Source: Marthasterias glacialis (lineage: Eukaryota; Echinodermata; Asteroidea; Forcipulatida; Asteriidae). Taken from it: 64,000 nt of DNA. Positions 56,686-64,000 of this stretch are shown piece after piece (within the stretch, counting starts at the first letter, position 1; each line of letters starts with the position of its first letter). The position numbers were made by a program, and so were the translations under genes. Where the stretch lies: positions 10,081,498 through 10,145,497 of the forward strand of contig OU452226.1 in assembly GCA_911728455.2 (NCBI GenBank), written 5' to 3'. The notes under the pieces were generated by a model. The model saw only the letters and a list, made by a program, of their open reading frames with translations. It searched no databases and had not been told where the DNA came from.

Positions 56686-59600
56686 ATGGGAAATAAGGAG
56701 AGCCGGCCCTCAATTATACCTTATGAGGACGCGATAAAACGAGGTTGGTACCATCTTTTGCAGCGATTTTTGTTGTGGGGGTGTAACTAGTATTTTGCCG
56801 TTCTTGACGTATGTGACGTCGTATATTATATTTATAACTCGTATTCGATCGTACACAGCAACAGTTAAGCGTGTCATGAATGTGAATTCTTGATGTGGTG
56901 TGGGCAGTATAGTGTAGGTATTGTTAATGTGTGGGCAGTGCTGTAGGTATTATTAATGTTAGAACTTGGTAACTCAAATTTTTGTTTACAGATATATATC
57001 CTCTCCTACTCCTAGAACTATGAGGTTCGTTCCGCTATCGTCTCCACGAGCCTCATAGAGTGACATGTACAAAATCCTATTCGAAACTTTCTGCCCTTCA
57101 CATTTACATGGCTACAGTTCTTTTTTGTAATCAGATCTCGCCAAAACTAGGCTCTATGTGTTCTTTCAACTCTCATCGAGCGTTGCACGGGTCCAGAAAA
57201 TCCACTCCGCAAACTAAACGTTGTTAAAAAGGGATAAATTCTCACCGTAACTCAGATCCCATTCAAACAGTATTGCAACAAATATGGCGACCGGAGTTGC
57301 AAAATTAACTGGTATGCTTGTATGCGGTGCGCTGGTCCTATGGGCTGGTTCCGCGTACCAGTTAATACCCGTGCAACTGGTTAAAATAAGTCTGAAACTC
57401 TCGTCAATAGGTGTAGCTGTAGCTGTTAGGATATTCTGTTTTTGAGGACGCTAGATGGCAGCAGACTTACCAGGTAAAATTCATTGCTGTCGGAAATGTG
57501 CACATGCGCATAACTACGTAATCAATGACAATTTACCTGATAAGTCTGCTGTCATATTCTCCCATTGAGTAAGAGAGCCATTCACAATACAGTGGGCCCT
57601 CTACAGTTTACCATTGAGAGGCCATTTTACCAAAAAGGGGTCAAGTAAAAAAGTCACACTCACAACCCAGCACGGGCAATTTGCCTCGTTGAATGAAACA
57701 ATACCATCTTTCAACTGATGACAATATTATTACCATTGCACTCATAGACTTTCATTACTTGTATACACTAATCCGAGCAGCTCGTTTATGGTGGTTCACA
57801 CCACCGCAGCTACATGTATGGCCTCCGCAAGCGAGGGCGACACGACAATAGCGTGTCAGCTGCACATATGTACCAATCAGCATAGAGGATTCACAGTGCA
57901 TGTGCGTTGACGCTGCGGTGGTGCAAACCTCCATGGACAAGCTGCTCGGATTACAGCATAGGCCTTCTATTGCACCAACCGACCATACACTGAGTTGTAC
58001 AGGTCAGTTTCATTGTGAAAGAACCATTCACTAATCATGCTAATCAATGCATTTGATTTCAGAACGTGATTCTTTCAATAGTCATTTTGCAATCTACATA
58101 ACAATTCTAATCAACATGATTAATTTGGTCGTACATGTACATGTGATAGCCTACTAAAATAATGACATAGTCAAATAACAATGAAGTCCGAAAATCAAAG
58201 TTCGATCCAGAAGCTGGCTAATGACACTAAATGCTTTTTGATATCAACAGGATTGTTTATCAAGTATGATTCTGGAATTTGATGATATGAGCTAGTTGGG
58301 AGGGGTTGTCACGTTATCATGGTCCAATGCAAACCCGTCAAAATTATGCAACGCACCCTGAAGGCAACTTGAATAAGAAAATTGTATATGATTTGTATTG
58401 ACGTCAGTTTGTGTTTGTATAAGCATGAACCTTCTTGTAGTTATCATGACAGTCAATCTATATTCATTATCGTAAATTCTTTGTATTAAGTTTACCGTAT
58501 ATTACATTTTAAAGGAAAAGAAATTATTTGGACAAACACATTTTTTTTGCAAAACATTTATAAATTTGACACAGACATAGTTTAGTAAAAGTAAACTTAA
58601 CAAAACGTGTCTGCAGACAGACCACAAAAGAGAACAAATTACAGAGGCTAAGTGAGCTACAATCAGGCCTGGTTTTTTATCTTTGAGAGGGCACGGCCAT
58701 TTTCATTTTGCAAAGGGCAATTCGATTGGAAATTCTCATGGACTATGGAAATTTTTTGAAAGGGCTCCACAGCCAAGACCAGGGCAACAGATGCATTGGC
58801 CTCCGTGGCCTCCATGTAATTTCAGGCCTGAAAATCTCTCTGTCACATGGAATGAAGTTCCACCAGATCCAGAGATGTGCTGGCAAAAACTTGGTTCTTG
58901 TAAGTGCAAGGCAGTTTTCCTGAGTAAAACGGCACCTCTAATAAGGGATGTAAATTTGTACTGGAACATTTCAAGGGTCACCAATGCAGTCAGGCCTTGG
59001 CTTAAGCTTTTTGTAAAGTAGCCCAAGGGGCTAGTAAACTGTGCATTTTACTTGCCCCCAGGAAGTTTTGGTTGCCCAAATTTTAAACATGTATTGTCAT
59101 ATATGTATCTTCCTGATACTAATGGTAGCGATCACAACCAGTATAATGGTCAAATGGTCAGATGGTTTAATGGTCAGTGACCTGCTCTCAATGCCCTCAC
59201 ACACTCAAAAATAAATTAACACATTTCTAAAATGTATTATTCATATCTGAAAAGGAAGAAGTATGAGCATTATATGAACAAGTAAGTTGCACAGTTTTTG
59301 TAGCCCACAGGGCAAGTTGAGAAGTGGTGTTTACTCGCCCATAACAGCTTTTACTAGACAATGTACGCCAGGCTTGTGCTAAGCGTGAGCCCTGGCAGTG
59401 ACAAGGGACATGGAGGCAATTGCCTCCCGTTGCCTTCATGAGGATCCAGGCCTGGATACTTGTGTCAATGTAACTTTGTTGAATGATAATAAAGCAAAGA
59501 TTTCTCTCGAAACTTTGTGTGCTGTTTAAATGATGCTACACACATGTATCTCATTGAGCTTTTTCATGTATATGTTCAGCTTATGGCTCAAAATAATGGA

Positions 59601-59932
59601 GTCAAAGCTGATGAGGAAACACTGTTTGCAGAAGTCATTAAGCGATCAGCTAGTTAAAATGGACAAAGATAATAACTGAATGCAACAAAAATATTTGTCG
59701 TAAAGACAATGAAATAGGAAACACCCTTCCTCAAAGCGTCAGTGTGCAAAACCTCTTGATATAAAAATAATACAATAACGACTTGTTTTGTTTTTCTTCT
59801 GTAGTGTCTGATGAAGAATTTAAGCGTCTTAGGGAGGCGTTTAAGCGTTATTCCACCCCTGCTGGGTACATGAGCCGACCTGTGTTTGTTAAGGATGTAC
59901 TCGGAGATGGAATGCCAACCAAACTTGGAGAG
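56686..59932 (+). CDS. USP32: Ubiquitin-specific protease USP32, first two coding exons, continues past window
   Basis: A large deubiquitinase with N-terminal EF-hands, a DUSP domain and a USP catalytic domain (family knowledge); only the N-terminus is present. Exons 56686-56743 and 59805-59932 join in phase 1 and encode 62 residues. MGNKESRPSIIPYEDAIKR corresponds to the MGxKESR..SYEEAL start of vertebrate USP32, and DEEFKRLREAFKR with VKDVLGDGMP matches its first helical region. Gly2 followed by NKES fits an N-myristoylation signal. The start is the first ATG in this frame. Intron 1 (3.06 kb) holds several MITE-like repeats. I could not find exon 3 between 59933 and 64000, so intron 2 is probably longer than 4 kb. 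The catalytic domain is not visible. Confidence 0.88.
57006..57056. repeat. Half copy of the CTACTCCTAGAACTATGAGG palindrome
   Basis: CCTACTCCTAGAACTATGAG followed by GTTCGTTCCGCTATCGTCTC and CACGAGCCTCATAGAG; matches one arm of 36401-36557. USP32 intron 1. Confidence 0.8.
57456..57550. repeat. GGCAGCAGACTTACCAG foldback element, copy 2
   Basis: GGCAGCAGACTTACCAGGTA at the left pairs with TACCTGATAAGTCTGCTG at the right; the middle (GGAAATGTGCACATGCGCAT) matches copy 1 at 34652. Confidence 0.8.
57763..57957. repeat. Palindromic MITE CTAATCCGAGCAGCT, copy 2
   Basis: TACACTAATCCGAGCAGCTC at the left, GCTGCTCGGATTACAG at the right, and ATGTACCAATCAGCATAGAG with TTCACAGTGCAT inside, as in copy 1 at 12856-13061. 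Confidence 0.85.
58990..59400. repeat. Degenerate repeat related to 2150-2405
   Basis: It contains GGGGCTAGTAAACTGTGC, ACTTGCCCCCAGG, GGGCAAGTTGAGAAG and TTTACTCGCCC words resembling the GGCTAGTC block. There is no coding signal. USP32 intron 1. Confidence 0.4.
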
Positions 59933-62900
59933 GTATAGTCTTAAAAAATATGACACCTAGGAATTACTGAAGGCTTTGTCTGCGTTATGTACTTGGCAAA
60001 TCACCAACATGCTTACGTGCAGGGTTGTAGCTATGCTGGTCGGGTTTAACCAGCAGTAGCAACAACACATCTGCGTGCAAGCATGGTCCGAGTGACACCC
60101 ACAGTCACATCGTTTCCAATATTATGGGCTGGTAGTTTTCATTCTCTCGCTACTTTGTGTGCTACAATACAGGCAAGAAACATTGAACACAATGCAATAG
60201 AATGAGAGCGTACGCCCTCTTTTGGTGTCAGAGCATTATGTGAAAGCGTGACGAAAACTAGTAACAAATGCCTTGAGACCCTAAGACTACTTATCTGATT
60301 ATGCTCCATAAATATGTAAAAAAAAAAAAAAAACTTGTAACAAGCGTCTTCGCTGGTACTTGCCCGCTGACAAGACCTTGTACAGCATGGTCGTCACTGG
60401 TGTGCGCGCTAGAGCCGTGGTCAGCTGTGCGCTAAAGCCGTTGAGAGCATGGTTGACGGAACCGCAGCCTGTTTCTTGGAAACATTTACACGCTGATTTG
60501 GACTATTTGGAGACAGTATCTGAAGATGATACTACTATACTCTGTACCCCCAAACGGCACTCAATCTGCCCTAAGCTACAACCCTACTTACATGTAGCTT
60601 ATTTGGTGATTTAAAAAAAAACATATTTACATAAGTTTTATCTAAACGTTAACAAATTTTGTGAACATTTCTTGCATGTGACCTCGCAAACTATTCATAC
60701 TGATTGTACTTTCATATTTGTTTATGTCGTGTTTTGGATTTGAAGATTTTATCCAGTTATTTTAAAGACTCAAAAATATACATGAGTGCACTCGGTGGAA
60801 ACACCAAATAAGCGCGAATGTTGACGTGATGGGAAAGACTTCTCTTCACTTGTGATTACACAATGCCACGTCTTGCGTAGGAAATTTGGGTAATTATTGC
60901 AGTTGATGAACAGTTAACGCATAAATAGGCCGGTGGATGGTCAACAAAATGATTGGGTACTGGTCTCGCCTACTGTACAAGGTCTTATCTGTGTGTAAAA
61001 GTGTGATGTAATTCCAACTGTAAACAACGCTCACTTCACACAAACTGGTTCCAACGATTACTAGAAGCTTGTATCCTAAGGAATAAATTGAGCTAGTTTT
61101 CCTTTGAGGATTTATGTATTTAAAGACAACATTCATTTGATCTTTTAACCCGATCGACCGTTCAAACTCGTGCCGCCCATTAAAAATGTTGCCAATAATT
61201 TGATTTTGAAAGTGTTTTATTTTCATTTTTTATATTTGATCAAATCTGATTGCATAAAAATGTGAGAATTCTTTCATGTCACACCATGCAAAAAAAAGTA
61301 AAAAACAAAACAAATGCAGGTATGTGTAGGTCAATTTCTTCTTGGTCGATGAACTTTGTTTTCTAAAAGTTTTTTCTAAAATAAAATTTGTTCCTAGTTA
61401 CTGGCTCTCTTTTTTTTCTCCCAGCATGTTAGAACTCACAGGAAACAAACATGTTTTTCGTTAGGCCTTATTGGACTCGCAAAGTCTCTTGCAAGTTTCG
61501 GTCATAAGAAGTGATGAAAGGATTGTTTTTTTTTGTGTACAATTATGCCAGCTCTGTCATAATTGTAATGTATGTATTGACTTACCAAAATGATAATATT
61601 GACTGGAGAATGGAAGCAAGGTCTCCATTAAGCTAACCAAGCATACACAAACACTTCCTTTCAAACTGCTAAAGGAGTTATGTAACCCTTCCTCTACAAA
61701 CCTGCAAAAGCCCATTTTATAATTGGGCTTTGCCAATCAGTTGCTGTGCTATTGCACTTTTCATTGGACAGTACAGTGTTTGGCATCGGTGGATGACATT
61801 TACATCTTGACAAACAATCAATCAATCATGATTTTATTCCAAGGACTATGAATTAATAAAAAGCTGGTTCGTGACAGTTAACTTTAAGAATCAGAATTTT
61901 AAAATAGCAACATTTGGCAGTGGGAAATGTTGTCATTCAATTAACTTCCTATTTTCTGTAGGAATTTGTTACAATGTTTTAGTTTACATGTACTCAGGAT
62001 TCAAATACAATTTACTAGAAAATGTGAACATAAGAGTGAAGTTTTTGCACTTTCCTGATAAACAAAAAAAGTATAAATTGTACTCTTTTCTTATTGTGTA
62101 TTTTTTCTCAGGAATACACCTTTTGAAAATATCATATAATCATACATAAATTTGTTAAGTATTGTGTATGTGTGCATGGATGAGTGTGCGTATCTGTTCT
62201 AAAGATAAATATGATTTTTAATTGCTTTTTATCATCACACATACTGTACAATAATCACATGCAATTGATACACTTCTACATGATAATGTGCACATTCATG
62301 CTCAATTAGAATCATGACTATTGAGGCCTTTTCACACTATCAACGTCCGATCCGTAATATCTACACGGTTCATATCCGTGTTGGCTCGGTAAAATTTCAA
62401 CCTGGCTCAAATGTGCTCTACTTTCACACTAGCTCTGAGCGAAATCAGCTTGTGGGTTACAAATGTATTTTTCGACCTATGTATTATGTGGTCGTTGCAC
62501 ACTGCCAGGACCAAGGATCCAAGCCGAAAACTCCCATACTGCATTACTGCAGATGGCGCCACACACGCAACACTCAAAATGAACCCTGTTTGTTTTTGGA
62601 CACGTGTTGGAATTTTTGACACCGATGGAGAGCTCTCAACCCCCCTCCCGACCAGGGGGTTGACCCGGGGTCATAGCAGGATTGAAATGTTATAGTGTGA
62701 ACAAGTCAGTCAATAGATGGGTTGCACATAACGTCAACGATGGGGAAAATCCGCCATCTTTGATGACAATGACTGCACATTTTTTAGTGCACAACTGAGC
62801 GTTATGCGTAAATACTGTACTGCACCTGGCATGCGTGCATTGCATAACTCTTTCCATGATTGGTTTGTAAGCAACTCTAGCTGCGTTGAAACTTACAGAG

Positions 62901-64000
62901 CTTGACGCGGCTATAGGCCAAAGTAGTAACTGTCATCAAAGGTGGGGTCTATTTCACCCCATCTAGGGTGAAATTGTAGTAGAATACTGGTTGTTTATGA
63001 AACAGTAATGTGATTAATATCAATATCACAACATGCGCAACTTTAATAAAATGGCTTAGTAACTGTGTTATTATTACCAAAAGCCGACTGTTGATGTGAC
63101 TTTGTGGGTCACGGCATGTATATTGCATGTAGTTTGCCATCAGCTGAGATGATGTACAGTAGTACCCACTACAGGTCACGTGATGACATGTAAACATTGG
63201 TCGCGCAATCGGTCTATTCCTAGTCTGTTAAAGCCATTATCCAGTGCCTATTCTGGTCCAGTTGTGGAGTGCATCAGTTAATTGCCATTTAATCCGATCA
63301 GAAGCCTGTTACACACGCTTGACGCCCAAGTAAATCCAGTGGTTGACTCAGTAATGATTTGAGCCTAATGCACGGGGCATTTTTATATCTGAAAAAGCAT
63401 ACTGCGCATTCATCTTACCTTTGTTCCCTTTTTGTCACACCTTTGTCATGGTACATGATATTTTATGGGGGGGTGGCAATTTGTGGTGGAGGGAGCGGCT
63501 TTCACTTGCTAACTGCTAGAATATAATTTCCATAATGCAGAATGTAGAAAGTGGTACGTGTTCACTGCGGTTTCTGTAAGGGTAATCTCACTATTGATGA
63601 GTGTGATTTATTAATAATGGATTTGGTTCTTAATCAAAGCTCATTTATTGGTCCACTCCTTTTCCAGTTGCTGCCCTTAATCTTCAATTTTTTCCCGTCT
63701 AAGCCTGATGGAATTATTTTCTTGTAATTGCCGGAATCTTTTTTTTTTTAGAGTACCATTGGCACACAAAAACCTTGACTTGACAAAGCCAAGAGATCTG
63801 AGATTCTCTTTATAGCACTGGATTTTTGTTTTCTCTATGGAGAAAATGTCAAATAGGGCCTAATTGTAATGTGAATTGCTTCCTCTGCCATGAGCTACAG
63901 CATCTGATTGTTACTAAACCCGGAACCAAGGCTGGATCCCCGGTTCACTCTGACTTACCTCCATTGAGCCAAGGATGAATAAACAATGGTGGAAACCTCT
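59933..64000 (+). other. USP32 intron 2, partial
   Basis: I searched for the next USP32 segment (expected FGG..KG after the KLGE motif) and did not see it. The DNA is AT-rich, holds the repeat at 62324-62702, and has an A15-type run near 60318. Confidence 0.5.
62324..62702 (+). repeat. 'AGGCCTTTTCACACTAT' MITE-like repeat, copy 2
   Basis: AGGCCTTTTCACACTATCAA, GGTAAAATTTCAACCTGGCT, CAGCTTGTGGGTTACAAATG and AAACTCCCATACTGCATTAC occur in the same order as the minus strand of 10806-11050. It extends further to a GGGGTTGACCCGGGGTCATA block and ends TATAGTGTGAACA, which mirrors the TTTTCACACTAT start. Confidence 0.8.

Noticed and set aside
59933..64000. Further USP32 exons
   Set aside because: Several short open stretches were checked, but none matches the expected continuation of the protein in the right phase.
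1..64000. CRISPR arrays, bacterial operons, riboswitches
   Set aside because: The direct repeats seen are minisatellites, MITEs and SINEs in a clearly eukaryotic context; nothing has regular unique spacers or prokaryotic signals.

Overview
The window looks like nuclear DNA of an invertebrate deuterostome, most probably an echinoderm and plausibly a sea star. This is inference from three things: compact intron-rich genes of vertebrate type, conserved exon phases, and a dense load of short palindromic and tRNA-derived repeats. No bacterial operons, CRISPR arrays or replication origins are visible. The genes were rebuilt exon by exon from splice sites, reading phase and resemblance to known families; no database search was possible.

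Layout, left to right. (1) 59-6746 (+): the last nine coding exons of a B3GLCT-type O-fucose beta-1,3-glucosyltransferase, ending in an ER-retention tail. (2) 8222-14989 (-): complete nine-exon MMAB, the mitochondrial cob(I)alamin adenosyltransferase, convergent with B3GLCT. (3) 16189-18706 (-): a three-exon gene for a 232-residue protein with a NOL4/KRBA2-like N-terminal domain and an H2C2 integrase-type zinc finger but no catalytic core. It is the most unusual host gene here. (4) 19910-25036 (+): a complete Ty3/gypsy LTR retrotransposon with matching LTRs, a 5-bp target duplication, a tRNA-Leu primer site and one open gag-pol frame. (5) 27313-36922 (-): complete eight-exon PIPOX, a peroxisomal L-pipecolate/sarcosine oxidase ending in AKL. 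(6) 41615-55928 (-): complete seven-exon RILP-like gene (RILPL1/2 type) with RH1 and RH2 regions. (7) 56686-59932 (+): the first two coding exons of a USP32 ubiquitin protease, running off the right edge. RILPL and USP32 are head to head and probably share a promoter of about 750 bp.

The genes are unrelated housekeeping functions (ER glycosylation, mitochondrial B12, peroxisomal oxidation, Rab trafficking, deubiquitination), so neighbourhood says little about shared work. Introns and intergenic DNA are crowded with mobile-element remnants: palindromic MITE-like elements in several families, at least one with a TTAA target, tRNA-Leu-derived SINEs, a tandem array of a second tRNA-like repeat, and 3' fragments of non-LTR retrotransposons.
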